The position numbers and the translations under genes were made by a program. Positions 17,597-25,548 of a stretch of 64,000 bases of DNA are shown piece after piece. The stretch covers positions 434,001 through 498,000 of the forward strand of contig NZ_JASERL010000002.1 in NCBI RefSeq assembly GCF_030766935.1, in the 5' to 3' direction. Position 1 is the stretch's first letter. Every line of letters starts with the position of its first letter. This DNA is from Streptomyces sp. KL109B. GTDB taxonomy: Bacteria > Actinomycetota > Actinomycetes > Streptomycetales > Streptomycetaceae. The notes beneath the pieces were generated by a model, which saw nothing but the letters and a program-made list of their open reading frames with translations, was not told the DNA's origin and did not search any database.

Positions 17597-19228
17597 ATGC
17601 GCATGATCTACGCGGACCGCGGTCCGTCACCACTGGAGACCGGCAAGCCGGGCGCCGCCGCCGACAGGGACTCGACGTTCGGCTGGTGGGGCGCGTTCAG
17701 CATTCAGAAGTTCGTCAACCAGAATCCGCTGTCGCACACGCACGACGACGCGAAGGGGTGGCTCGCGTATCTGCAGCAGTCCTACGACCGCAACTTCTGG
17801 TTCGCGGACGCGGGCGTCCAGGTGTGGGCGTACGAGGAGACGTACGACAACTGGCAGGACCGGTACGGCATGGACGCCGTGGTCGCCGTGTACCACTCGG
17901 GGCACGGCGGCATGGACGGCAACGGGGTGTTCTTCGCGCCGCTCGGCGGGGTGTGGGACGGGCGCTCGGACGCGATCTCCAACCGGATGGCGTTCGGCAA
18001 CGAGAAGGTGAACTACGTCTTCTGGTCGACGTGCAACTCGCTGCGCGTCCTCGACGGGCACTCACCGGTGCGGACGTGGGCGGGGCCGAACCTCGGCTCG
18101 CGCATGATCTTCGGGTTCGAGACGACGAGCATCGACAGCCCGGACTACGGCTCGAAGTTCTGGGAGAAGTGGCGGGCCGGGCAGACGTTCTGCGACGCGT
18201 GGCTCAACGCGAGCTGGGACATCTACCACGGTCAGGCGCCCTCGGTGGCCGCCACGGGCGCGACCCAGGCCGAGGCGCAGAACCGGCTCAACGGTGAGCG
18301 GTTCTTCTACCGTGACCACGTCTCCGACAGCTGGTACGCGTGGCGCTGGTACTACGCGCGCCAGGGCCTGCGCGACCCGCTGACGCAGGCGCCCCAGACC
18401 CCGCAGATCGTGCAGCTCGCGCCGCGCGACCCGAGCGAGGAAATCGCCAGGATGGGCGAGCTGGCGCACTTCCCGGCGGCGGCGCTGCAAGAGGTGCAGG
18501 TCGAGCGGCAGGGCGTGCTCAGCGCCAGTTCCGGCGACCGGTTCGTGTCGACGGCTCCGCAGGCCGTGCGGTGGGTGAAGCTCGCCGAGGCCAACCACCG
18601 CAACACGCGGCAGCTGCCCACCGAGCGGGCCGTGGAGATCGCGCGGCAGTTCGCGCAGGAGCATGCGGAGGGCGTCGAGCTGGTCGTGGACGGCGTGCAC
18701 GACCTGATGCAGAACAGCGGCAGGAAGGACGGCTCGCAGATCGGTGAGCCCGTCTCGCTGCAGACGCACGTCACGTTCCGGCAGGCCTTCGACGGCGTAC
18801 CGGTGATCACGCCGGGGCGCGGTGAGTTCCGGGTCGCGCTCGACAACGACGGCACCGTCGTCCAGGCGACCGTGTCGACGCGCAGGCCCACCGGTGACAC
18901 GCGCACGCCCGCCTCCGCGGTGGCGCCGCCGGCCGGCCGGGGCACGGAGGCGATGGCCTCGCCCGGGTCGCGGGATCCGCGGCAGGCGCTCGACGAGGCG
19001 CAGCAGCGGCGGATCTCCCATCTGTCGGCGATGGCCGCGGACAGTGAGCGCTCGGCCGCGGACATCGAGGCGCGGCTGGAGGTACGGGATGTGCCCGGGT
19101 CGTTGGAGGTCGGGTACGAGGTCGAGGGGAACGAGGCGTATCCCGCGGCGCGGAAGCTGATCGAGATCGGGCAGCGGGACAGCATGTACAAGAAGTTGCG
19201 GTGGGTGAGTGCGCCGATCGCGAGGTGA
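17597..19228 (+). CDS. DUF6345-type protein with caspase-like His/Cys dyad and PepSY/FTP-like domain
   Basis: A 543-residue protein with no signal peptide or membrane segment. Residues 25-230 contain a strand-loop DAVVAVYHSGHGG (His103) and a second strand VNYVFWSTCNS (Cys146). This strand-His-Gly then strand-Cys arrangement is that of clan CD cysteine peptidases (caspase, gingipain, CHAT). I believe the family is annotated DUF6345. The region near residues 380-425 (THVTFRQAFDGVPVITPGRG, then FRVALDNDGTVVQATVS) resembles the FTP/PepSY propeptide of extracellular proteases, which may inhibit or fold the enzyme. A Pro/Ala/Gly linker and a C-terminal helical tail follow. The ATG at 17597 has GCAGGGGG upstream. 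Peptidase activity is inferred, not shown. Confidence 0.75.
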   Translation: MRMIYADRGPSPLETGKPGAAADRDSTFGWWGAFSIQKFVNQNPLSHTHDDAKGWLAYLQQSYDRNFWFADAGVQVWAYEETYDNWQDRYGMDAVVAVYHSGHGGMDGNGVFFAPLGGVWDGRSDAISNRMAFGNEKVNYVFWSTCNSLRVLDGHSPVRTWAGPNLGSRMIFGFETTSIDSPDYGSKFWEKWRAGQTFCDAWLNASWDIYHGQAPSVAATGATQAEAQNRLNGERFFYRDHVSDSWYAWRWYYARQGLRDPLTQAPQTPQIVQLAPRDPSEEIARMGELAHFPAAALQEVQVERQGVLSASSGDRFVSTAPQAVRWVKLAEANHRNTRQLPTERAVEIARQFAQEHAEGVELVVDGVHDLMQNSGRKDGSQIGEPVSLQTHVTFRQAFDGVPVITPGRGEFRVALDNDGTVVQATVSTRRPTGDTRTPASAVAPPAGRGTEAMASPGSRDPRQALDEAQQRRISHLSAMAADSERSAADIEARLEVRDVPGSLEVGYEVEGNEAYPAARKLIEIGQRDSMYKKLRWVSAPIAR

Positions 19229-19297
19229 GGCCGACGGGGGTCGGGGCAGGGTCGGCCGGTCCGTACGTTGTGTGCGGGTCGGCCGATCCTGCGTCTC

Positions 19298-19340
19298 GGG
19301 GCTCCGCCCCGGACCCCGCGCCTCAATCGCCGGCGGGGCT
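19298..19340 (+). repeat. Interspersed two-hairpin repeat, copy 2 (variant A), overlaps permease stop codon
   Basis: GGGGCTCCGCCCC hairpin plus GCGCCTCAATCGCCGGCGGG. It lies between the convergent DUF6345 and permease genes and extends into the permease: the minus-strand stop TGA and the codons for the last residues SPAGD are repeat sequence. Confidence 0.85.
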
Positions 19341-20717
19341 CCCGGCTGCGCGCTTCTTGCGGGCGGACATCCAGGCGTAGACGAGGACGCCCACGAAGAG
19401 GAAGAGGACGCCCTGGTAGACGGCCGCGTAGCCGGCGCCGCCGACGAGCCACATGGAGAAGCCGAAGGCGGCGAGCGCGAGGGTCATGTCGCGGGCGAGG
19501 CGGCCCTTGTTGACGCGGTCGGACTGGCCGGACAGGAGGAAGTAGATCTGCGCGCCGGTGGCGAGGAGGTAGGGGACCGTCGCCGTGAAGGTGGTGATGA
19601 GGACGAGGCTTTCGAAGACGCCGCCGGAACCCGCCGTGTAGTTGTAGATCGTCAGGAGCGAGGCGAGGGAGACGCCGACGATCACGCCGAACGTCGGGAC
19701 GCCGCGCTTCTTGCGGGCGAACGCCGCCGGGAACAGGCCGTCCTTCGCGGGCGCGTACGGCGCCTGCGCGGCGAGCAGCGTCCAGCCGTTGAGCGCGCCG
19801 ACCATGGAGACGAGCGCGGCGATCGCGACGGCCGTACCGCCCCACGTACCGCCGAACATGGCGTTGACGGCGTCGGTGAAGGGGGCCGTGGAGTCGACGA
19901 GCTTGTCGTGGGCGACCGTGCCGAAGACGGAGACCGTGCAGAGGAGATATACGAGGGCGGCGAGGCCGGTGCCGAGGACGGTGGCGCGGCCGACGTTGCG
20001 CTCCGGGTCGCGGACCTCGCCCGCGCTCATGGAGGCGGACTCGACGCCCAGGTAGCTGAAGAGCAGGATCGCGGCGGAGGCCGAGATCGCGCCGACCGGG
20101 GAGTCGCCGCCGCCCTGGAACGGGCCGAGGTTGTCGGCGTCGAAGAAGAACAGGCCGCCGATCGCGACGAGCAGCAGCGGCGCGAACTTCAGGACGGTGG
20201 AGACGAGTTGGACGGCGCCGACGTAGCGGGTGCCGCCGAGGTTGGCGAGGGCCGGGAGCCACTGGCAGGCCAGGGCCGCGACGATCGTCCAGAGCGTGGA
20301 GCCGTGGATGGGGAGGAGGACGTCCAGGTAGCCGACGGCCGCGACGGCGAGCGCCGCGTTCGACACCCACGTGGTGATCCAGTACGACCAGGCGGCGAGG
20401 AACCCGGCGAAGTCGCCGAAGGCCTCGCGGGCGTACACGTAGGGGCCGCCGGTCTGCGGGTGCCGCTTCGCGAGGCGTCCGAAGACGAGCGCGAGGGCGA
20501 TGGCGCCGACCGTCAGGACTCCGAAGGCGACGAGCGAGATCGTGCCGTACGGGGCGACGGACGCGGGCAGCAGGAAGATGCCGCCGCCGATGATGTTGCC
20601 CATGACGAGGGCCGTGGCGATGGGGAGACCGAACCGGCGGGCGTGCCGGCTCTCGTGGTTCTGGTGGTCTTCCGGTGCCGGAGCCGTCGGAGCGGGGGCG
20701 GTCCCGGTGTCGTGCAT
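19323..20717 (-). CDS. APC-family amino acid permease (arginine/agmatine antiporter-like)
   Basis: A 464-residue membrane transporter with about 12 spans. The first helix region (RFGLPIATALVMGNIIGGGIFLLPA) carries the GxGIF-type unwound motif of APC transporters. The segments RHPQTGGPYVYAREAFG and YLGVESASMSAGEVRDPERN are typical of the AdiC/PotE group. Substrate cannot be named from sequence; arginine, agmatine or another basic amino acid is the usual guess. A His/Pro/Ala-rich cytoplasmic N-terminus precedes the first helix. The start at 20717 gives the normal length. The last five residues (SPAGD) and the stop are supplied by an interspersed repeat, so the original C-terminus has been replaced or extended. 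Confidence 0.88.
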   Translation of the reverse strand: MHDTGTAPAPTAPAPEDHQNHESRHARRFGLPIATALVMGNIIGGGIFLLPASVAPYGTISLVAFGVLTVGAIALALVFGRLAKRHPQTGGPYVYAREAFGDFAGFLAAWSYWITTWVSNAALAVAAVGYLDVLLPIHGSTLWTIVAALACQWLPALANLGGTRYVGAVQLVSTVLKFAPLLLVAIGGLFFFDADNLGPFQGGGDSPVGAISASAAILLFSYLGVESASMSAGEVRDPERNVGRATVLGTGLAALVYLLCTVSVFGTVAHDKLVDSTAPFTDAVNAMFGGTWGGTAVAIAALVSMVGALNGWTLLAAQAPYAPAKDGLFPAAFARKKRGVPTFGVIVGVSLASLLTIYNYTAGSGGVFESLVLITTFTATVPYLLATGAQIYFLLSGQSDRVNKGRLARDMTLALAAFGFSMWLVGGAGYAAVYQGVLFLFVGVLVYAWMSARKKRAAGSPAGD

Positions 20718-20808
20718 GGGGGGATGGGCCTCTCGACTGGTGCTGGTGCCGCCGCGGGATCGCCGGGTGGCCGCCCCATGGTCCGGTGGGCTCCCGCCCC
20801 GCTCCAAA

Positions 20809-22980
20809 TCAGGCGGAATTGTCCTGCGGCTCCGGGGGCGTGGCCGCAAATGATCCACCGCCGGGCTCCCGTCGGAGGGAATTCTCCACGGCGCTGACCT
20901 GGGGCTCCGTCGAGTGCGCCGCCGCCAGGGGCAGCGGGGTGACCGCCATCGGGACCTGCGGGCCGTGCCCCTCGCTCAGCCAGCGGCGCAGCACGTGGTG
21001 CACCTGCTCGGCGCCGACCAGCGTCCCGCCTTCCGGGACCGGTGCGGACAGCTCGGCCGGGGAGAGCAGGAACGGCCGGCTCTGCGCGCCGCCGAGGCCG
21101 CCGTGCGAGCCGATCTGCTCCTCGAACGCGAGGACTTCGCCGTCCACGGGGTCGTACATGGAGTTGACCATGATGTCGGCGGTGTGCGGGAAGGAGTCGG
21201 TGCGGCGCACGGCGTCGGCGGCGCCGGGCCCGAAGTCGGCGAGCGGGCCCTCGCCGTCGGCCAGTTCGGCGATCGGTACTTCGGCGCCCTGCGCGCCGAG
21301 CACGACGGATCCGTGTTCTTCGCTGCGTACGAGGAGGAAGCCGATGCCGGGGTGGTTGGCGAGGGTCGGCAGGAGGGCGGGGTTGCGGGCGTCGATCTCC
21401 TCGCGGGTCATGCGGTGCGGGACGTCGGGGAAGGAGACGAGGCCGAGGTTTCCGGAGGCGAGGACGACGGGTTCGCTGCGGCGCCCCGTCTTGTGCGTGG
21501 GTTCCTCGACGGGGCGGTGCAGGGCGGCTCGTACGGCGGCGCGGGCCTCGGCGCCGCTGCGGGTGCGGCCCGCCTTGCGGGACACGGGAAGCCCGCAGCC
21601 CGCGCGGACGAGGTCCTGGAGGGTGAGGCCGTAGCGGCCGCGGAAGGTCTCGCCGGGGCTCTGTCCGTGGTCGGAGAGGACGACGATGCGGTACGGGCGG
21701 GGCGCGTGCTCGGCGACCTTCACGAGGAGTGCGAGCGAGCGGTCGAGGCGTTCGAGGACCTGCTCCGCGTCGCGGCCGAACGGGCCCGAGTGGTGGGCCA
21801 CCTCGTCGTACGCGACGAGGTCGGCGTAGACGGCGCTGCGGCCCGCGAGCATGTCGCCGATGACGGCGGCGACGACGACGTCCCGTTCGACGACGGTCGC
21901 GAAGGCGCGGATGAACGGGTACAGGCCACCGCGGCCGATCCGGGGCCGCTGCTTGCAGACGCGGGCACGCGTGGACTGGCCGATCTCGCGGCCGACCTCG
22001 GCGAAGAAGGAGAGGGCGGTGCGGACGGCGTTCGCGGGGTCGGAGAAGTACGCGAAGTATCCGGCGCGCGAGCGGTTCTCCTTGCCGCGGCGCGCGGCGA
22101 CGGACAGTACGAGCGCGACCTGCTCCGCTCCCCCGCTGAACAGGTTGCCGCGGCTGGCCCCGTCGACGGTGAGCAGTCCGCCGTCGCCGGTGTGCGCGAC
22201 GGCGCGGCGCTGGAGTTCGGCAGCGCTGGTGGGGCGGTTGGAGACCTGGGTCTCGCCGGTGTCCTTCTCGTACCAGCGGAAGGCAGGGACGTCGTGGTTG
22301 GAGCCGTGCAGGATGCCGAGCTGGCTGGCGCCGGTCTGGCTCGACCAGTCGGTGCGCCACGGGGTGAGGCGGTGGCTGCCGTCGCGCAGCCATCCGCTGA
22401 TGGTCGGCATGACGTCGTCGCGGGCGACGCGGCGCAGCGCTTCGTGGCCGACGCCGTCGAGCTGGATGAAGACGGTGCCGGGGGTGGGCGGGCAGGCGGT
22501 GGGGTCGTCCTGGCCCTTGCGGCGGCGTCGGTCGGCGAGGCGGTACAGGCGCCTGCGGTACGCCTCGTCGTCGCGGACGGCGAGCGCGCCGCCCGCGGCC
22601 GATGCCACGGCGGACATCACCGCGGCGACGACGACCGCGGTCTCGAGTCCTGCCTCGCCTCTGCCGTCGGGGATGAGGTGCAGGGCGATCAGCAGGAGCG
22701 CGCCGTTGAGGAAGAAGACGACGAGGCCGAGGACGAGCGCCGGTACGAGGAGCAGGGCGCGGACGAGGAGGGGCCAGACGATGGCCGAGAGGAGGGCGAA
22801 GGCGGCGGCGCCGAGGGCGGCGGTGATGGCTACGCGGGTCATGCTGTCGCCGTCGTCGGACTTCAGCTGGAAGTCCGGGAGGAGGCCGGCGAGGATCATC
22901 ATGGTCAGGGTGCAGGCGACCCAGACCGCGACCGATCGCCAGGCTGTGCTTCCGGCCCTCCGCCAACGGCCTCCGGCCAC
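20809..22980 (-). CDS. Membrane-anchored alkaline phosphatase-superfamily protein with holin-4-like N-terminus
   Basis: A 723-residue two-part protein. Residues 1-135 contain four hydrophobic helices resembling PF04020 (phage holin 4 superfamily), a domain also common in non-phage bacterial membrane proteins. The rest is a type I phosphodiesterase/nucleotide pyrophosphatase fold: VFIQLDGVGHEAL (metal Asp), WSSQTGASQLGILHG (Thr/Ser nucleophile region), DLVAYDEVAHHSGP (Asp and His metal ligands) and IVVLSDHGQSPG (Asp-His pair). It is likely to hydrolyse a phosphodiester or phosphonate, possibly of a lipid or teichoic-type polymer, at the membrane. Start is GTG with GGGAG upstream. The unbroken spacer of more than 500 bp upstream holds repeats only. 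Confidence 0.88.
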   Translation of the reverse strand: MAGGRWRRAGSTAWRSVAVWVACTLTMMILAGLLPDFQLKSDDGDSMTRVAITAALGAAAFALLSAIVWPLLVRALLLVPALVLGLVVFFLNGALLLIALHLIPDGRGEAGLETAVVVAAVMSAVASAAGGALAVRDDEAYRRRLYRLADRRRRKGQDDPTACPPTPGTVFIQLDGVGHEALRRVARDDVMPTISGWLRDGSHRLTPWRTDWSSQTGASQLGILHGSNHDVPAFRWYEKDTGETQVSNRPTSAAELQRRAVAHTGDGGLLTVDGASRGNLFSGGAEQVALVLSVAARRGKENRSRAGYFAYFSDPANAVRTALSFFAEVGREIGQSTRARVCKQRPRIGRGGLYPFIRAFATVVERDVVVAAVIGDMLAGRSAVYADLVAYDEVAHHSGPFGRDAEQVLERLDRSLALLVKVAEHAPRPYRIVVLSDHGQSPGETFRGRYGLTLQDLVRAGCGLPVSRKAGRTRSGAEARAAVRAALHRPVEEPTHKTGRRSEPVVLASGNLGLVSFPDVPHRMTREEIDARNPALLPTLANHPGIGFLLVRSEEHGSVVLGAQGAEVPIAELADGEGPLADFGPGAADAVRRTDSFPHTADIMVNSMYDPVDGEVLAFEEQIGSHGGLGGAQSRPFLLSPAELSAPVPEGGTLVGAEQVHHVLRRWLSEGHGPQVPMAVTPLPLAAAHSTEPQVSAVENSLRREPGGGSFAATPPEPQDNSA

Positions 22981-23071
22981 TTCCGGGCTCCCTTCGTCGC
23001 GGTGCGCGTCCGCTTTGGTCTCTTGGGGTCAGCGTTTCACACCTTTTGCGGCCACCCGTGGTTGCGGACTC

Positions 23072-23118
23072 GGGGCGCTGCCCCGGACCCCGCTGCTCAA
23101 TCGCCGCAGGGGCTTGAT
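23072..23118 (+). repeat. Interspersed two-hairpin repeat, copy 3 (variant B)
   Basis: GGGGCGCTGCCCC hairpin followed by CCCCGCTGC, loop TCAATCGCC and GCAGGGG, then CTTGAT. Variant B keeps the stem of variant A by paired changes (TGC with GCA instead of GCC with GGC). It lies 92 bp upstream of the phosphatase start. Confidence 0.85.
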
Positions 23119-23180
23119 CGGCGCCCCCCGCCGGTCTCGATGCTCCAGCCCCGCCCGGCAGTGGCCGCACCCCTTCCCGC

Positions 23181-23446
23181 CCATCGTCGGTGATCCCAAC
23201 AGATCAAGCCCCCATCAACGATGATCTCGACACTTCACGCCCCATCGACGATGGTCCCCACGCATCAAGCCCCCATCAACGATGGTCCCGACACTTCACG
23301 CCCCATCGACGATGGTCCCCACGCATCAAGCCCCCATCAACGATGGTCCCGACACTTCACGCCCCATCGACGATGGTCCCCACGCATCAAGCCCCCATCA
23401 ACGATGGTCCCGACGCATCAAGCCTCATCGGCGGTGGTCTCCACAA
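23181..23446. repeat. Hairpin satellite: about nine 30/31-bp units in a 61-bp dimeric period
   Basis: Units alternate between a form ending ATCAAGCCCCCATCAACGAT and a form containing TTCACGCCCCATCGACGATG; together they repeat every 61 bp, almost without change across 23230-23412. Each unit holds a small palindrome, CCATCGACGATGG or CCATCAACGATGG. There are no unique spacers, so it is not a CRISPR array. The ATCAAGCCCC part matches the end of the adjacent interspersed repeat (copy 4), from which the array may have grown. Reading frames crossing it are artefacts of the repeat. Confidence 0.9.
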
Positions 23447-23493
23447 ATCAAGCCCCGCCGGCGATTGAGGCGCGGGGTCCGGGGCGGAGCCCC
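23447..23493 (-). repeat. Interspersed two-hairpin repeat, copy 4 (variant A, inverted)
   Basis: Reverse orientation: ATCAAGCCCCGCCGGCGATT, then GAGGCGCGGGGTCC and GGGGCGGAGCCCC. It directly continues the 30/61-bp satellite and lies 32 bp after the stop of the resolvase-like gene. Confidence 0.88.
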
Positions 23494-23524
23494 GAGGGCG
23501 TAACCGCGGGTGGGTGGAAGAAGG

Positions 23525-23950
23525 TCAGCAGCCGTCGTAGCCCGCCGTCGGCATCGAGAGGCGACGGTGGACGCGGGCCTTCATCTGGGCGTCGTAGGCG
23601 GGTTCCGCGAGGCCCGCCGTTTCGAGGCGGATGCCGCGCCGCGCGCACTCCGCGGAGAACGCGTCGACCGATCGGAGGGCGGCGCGCAGAACCCGCTCGC
23701 AGGGGGCGACGAAGACGTCCACGAGGCCCGCGTCGACGTCGGCCCACAGGACCTCGTGGTCGGGCCGGACGGCGTGCACCAACAACTCACGGGTGATGAC
23801 ATAGCCGCGCTCCGCGGCCCAGCGCGCGCACATCGCGTGCTGGCTGCGCGAGTCCACCAGGAAGGGGTCCTCGTCCAGCTCCTCCAGCGGGACCAGGCTG
23901 GCGATCGCCGCGACCCGCACGGCGTCGCCGCTCCCGTCGGATGCCCCCAT
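23525..23950 (-). CDS. Resolvase-like protein lacking the catalytic serine (degenerate serine recombinase N-domain)
   Basis: A 141-residue protein whose layout follows the N-terminal domain of serine recombinases. It opens with a hydrophobic first strand (VRVAAIASLVPLE), then SRSQHAMCARWAAERGYVIT like the family's ...RQL..C..A...G, then LWADVDAGLVDVFVAP like the LL.DV.AG.VD.V.V strand, then ERVLRA in the place of the active-site D-R-L-S-R segment, and a final RRGIRLETAG. The nucleophilic Ser of the YARVS motif is not conserved (Pro at that place) and there is no DNA-binding C-terminal domain. It is therefore not expected to recombine DNA. GAGGGGGG precedes the ATG. The family link is my inference from pattern, not a search. 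Confidence 0.6.
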   Translation of the reverse strand: MGASDGSGDAVRVAAIASLVPLEELDEDPFLVDSRSQHAMCARWAAERGYVITRELLVHAVRPDHEVLWADVDAGLVDVFVAPCERVLRAALRSVDAFSAECARRGIRLETAGLAEPAYDAQMKARVHRRLSMPTAGYDGC

Positions 23951-24039
23951 GCGTCCCCCCTCACCACAGCATTCGGCGTCGACCCTACTCCTGCACGTAG
24001 GCTCAAGGCAGTCGCACGAAGGTGTCGAAGGGAGCAGGC

Positions 24040-24813
24040 GTGCCGGTGGAGATCACCTGGTGGGGTCATGCCACCTGCACGGTCGAGGACGCGGGCACGC
24101 GCGTGCTCACGGACCCGCTCTTCGCCCGGCGCCTGGCGCATCTGCGCCGCCGCCGGGGCGCGCCTCCGCCGCCGCGCGCCGCCGAGGCGGATGTCGTGCT
24201 CGTCTCGCATCTGCACGCCGACCATCTGCACGTGCCCTCGCTGGCGCGCCTCGCGCCCGGTACGCGCGTGCTGGTGCCGAAGGGCGCCCCGCGCGCCGTG
24301 CCCGCGCTGCGCAAGCTCACCACGCTGAAGATCATCGAGGTGGAGGCGGGGTCACGGGTCGAGGTCGGGAACGTGGCGATAGAGGCCGTGCGCGCGGAGC
24401 ACGACGGGCGGCGGTTGCCGGTCGGCCCGCACTCGGCTCCGGCGCTCGGGTATGTGGTGAGCGGTGCGGCGCGTACGTACTTCGCGGGTGACACCGGGCT
24501 CTTCGACGGCATGGCGGAGGCCGTGGGCGAGGTGGATGTGGCGTTGCTGCCGGTGGGCGGCTGGGGCCCCTACCTCGGGGCCGGGCATCTCGATGCCGGG
24601 CGGGCCGCCGAGGCGCTCGCCCGGATCGCGCCGCGCAGCGCGGTGCCGGTGCACTACGGCACGTACTGGCCGATCGGCATGGACGCGGTGCGGCCGCACG
24701 AGTTCCACGCGCCGGGCGACGAGTTCGTACGGCAGGCGGCGCTGAAGGCGCCGGGCGTGGCGGTGCACCGGCTGGAGCAGGGCGAGAGCGTGCGGCCGGA
24801 GGTGGCCGGATGA
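24040..24813 (+). CDS. Metallo-beta-lactamase-fold hydrolase (UlaG-like)
   Basis: A 257-residue cytoplasmic hydrolase. It begins ITWWGHATCTVEDAGTRVLT, has the zinc motif SHLHADHLHVPSL (HxHxDH), the later FAGDTGLFDG with the bridging Asp, and VPVHYGTYWP with the final His. These are the marks of the UlaG/NAPE-PLD-like branch, which acts on lactones, phosphodiesters or phospholipids; the substrate is unknown. The GTG at 24040 has AAGGGAGC at ideal spacing, so it is preferred over the GTG at 24022. The DedA gene follows after 37 bp on the same strand, suggesting a two-gene operon with a membrane or lipid role. Confidence 0.88.
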   Translation: MPVEITWWGHATCTVEDAGTRVLTDPLFARRLAHLRRRRGAPPPPRAAEADVVLVSHLHADHLHVPSLARLAPGTRVLVPKGAPRAVPALRKLTTLKIIEVEAGSRVEVGNVAIEAVRAEHDGRRLPVGPHSAPALGYVVSGAARTYFAGDTGLFDGMAEAVGEVDVALLPVGGWGPYLGAGHLDAGRAAEALARIAPRSAVPVHYGTYWPIGMDAVRPHEFHAPGDEFVRQAALKAPGVAVHRLEQGESVRPEVAG

Positions 24814-24850
24814 GACGGCCGCAGACGCCGCCCTCGGGGGCGTGCCGGTG

Positions 24851-25477
24851 ATGCTGTCCGCCGCGGCCCAGGTGCCGCCCGAGTCGACGCAACAGGCCGT
24901 CGGCTACCCGTCGTTGTTCCTGCTCGTGTTCTTCGGGGCGCTCGTTCCGATCATTCCGACGGGCGCGTTGGTGAGTTCGGCGGCCGTCGTCGCGTTCCAT
25001 CACAGCGCGCCGTTCTCGCTGGTGCTGGTCTTCGTGGTGGCGGCGCTCGCCGCGTTCCTCGGTGACATCGTCCTGTACTGGCTGGGGCGGCGCGGCATGC
25101 GGTCGAAGAACGGGTCGAAGTGGCTGGAGGCGATCCGTTCGCGGGCCCCGGAGGAGCGGCTCGCGCAGGCGCAGGACAAGCTCGGCGACCACGGGGTGAT
25201 GGTGCTCGTGCTGTCGCGGCTGGTACCGGCGGGGCGGATCCCGGTGATGCTGGCCTGCCTGCTGGCGAAGATGCCGGTGCGGCAGTTCGGGCGCGGTGAC
25301 ATCCCGGCCTGCCTCGCGTGGGCGGCGACGTACCAGGTGATCGGGATTCTGGGCGGCTCGCTGTTCCCCGAGCCGTGGCAGGGGGTCGTCGCGGCGATCG
25401 CCCTGACGGTGCTGATCAGCGCGCTGCCGAGCCTGTGGCGCAGGCTGCGGCGGCGGGTGTCGGGCCAGCACGCGTAG
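24851..25477 (+). CDS. DedA-family (VTT domain) membrane protein
   Basis: A 208-residue membrane protein. DedA proteins help move lipid carriers such as undecaprenyl phosphate or phospholipids across the membrane. The VTT core is visible: FFGALVPIIPTGALVSSAAV with the re-entrant Pro/Gly segment, FLGDIVLYWLGRRG, and VMVLVLSRLVPAGRIPVMLACLLAKM, whose R-x3-P-x-G-R is the family signature. The ATG at 24851 is 10 bp after GGGGG; two in-frame GTGs at 24842 and 24848 are alternatives. It follows the metallo-hydrolase gene closely and converges on a second one. Confidence 0.88.
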   Translation: MLSAAAQVPPESTQQAVGYPSLFLLVFFGALVPIIPTGALVSSAAVVAFHHSAPFSLVLVFVVAALAAFLGDIVLYWLGRRGMRSKNGSKWLEAIRSRAPEERLAQAQDKLGDHGVMVLVLSRLVPAGRIPVMLACLLAKMPVRQFGRGDIPACLAWAATYQVIGILGGSLFPEPWQGVVAAIALTVLISALPSLWRRLRRRVSGQHA

Positions 25478-25493
25478 CCGTCGTTGCGCTCCC

Positions 25494-25540
25494 GGGGCTC
25501 TGCCCCGGACCCCGCGCCTCAATCGCCGGCGAGGCTGATT
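25494..25540 (+). repeat. Interspersed two-hairpin repeat, copy 5 (variant A)
   Basis: GGGGCTCTGCCCC hairpin plus GCGCCTCAATCGCCGGCGAG and GCTGATT. It lies between the convergent DedA and metallo-hydrolase genes, 16 bp after one stop and 8 bp before the other. Confidence 0.85.
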
Positions 25541-25548
25541 CGGCGGGG

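Noticed and set aside
20809..22980. Phage origin suggested by a holin-4-like segment
   Set aside because: No other phage genes nearby; the domain is common in chromosomal actinobacterial proteins and is fused to a phosphatase.
23181..23446. Array of regularly spaced palindromic units that resembles a CRISPR
   Set aside because: There are no unique spacers: both halves of the 61-bp period repeat almost exactly, and no cas gene is near.
23190..23796. Small open frames of 92 and 191 codons across the satellite
   Set aside because: They exist only because the repeat unit lacks stops in these frames; no ribosome binding site and no similarity.
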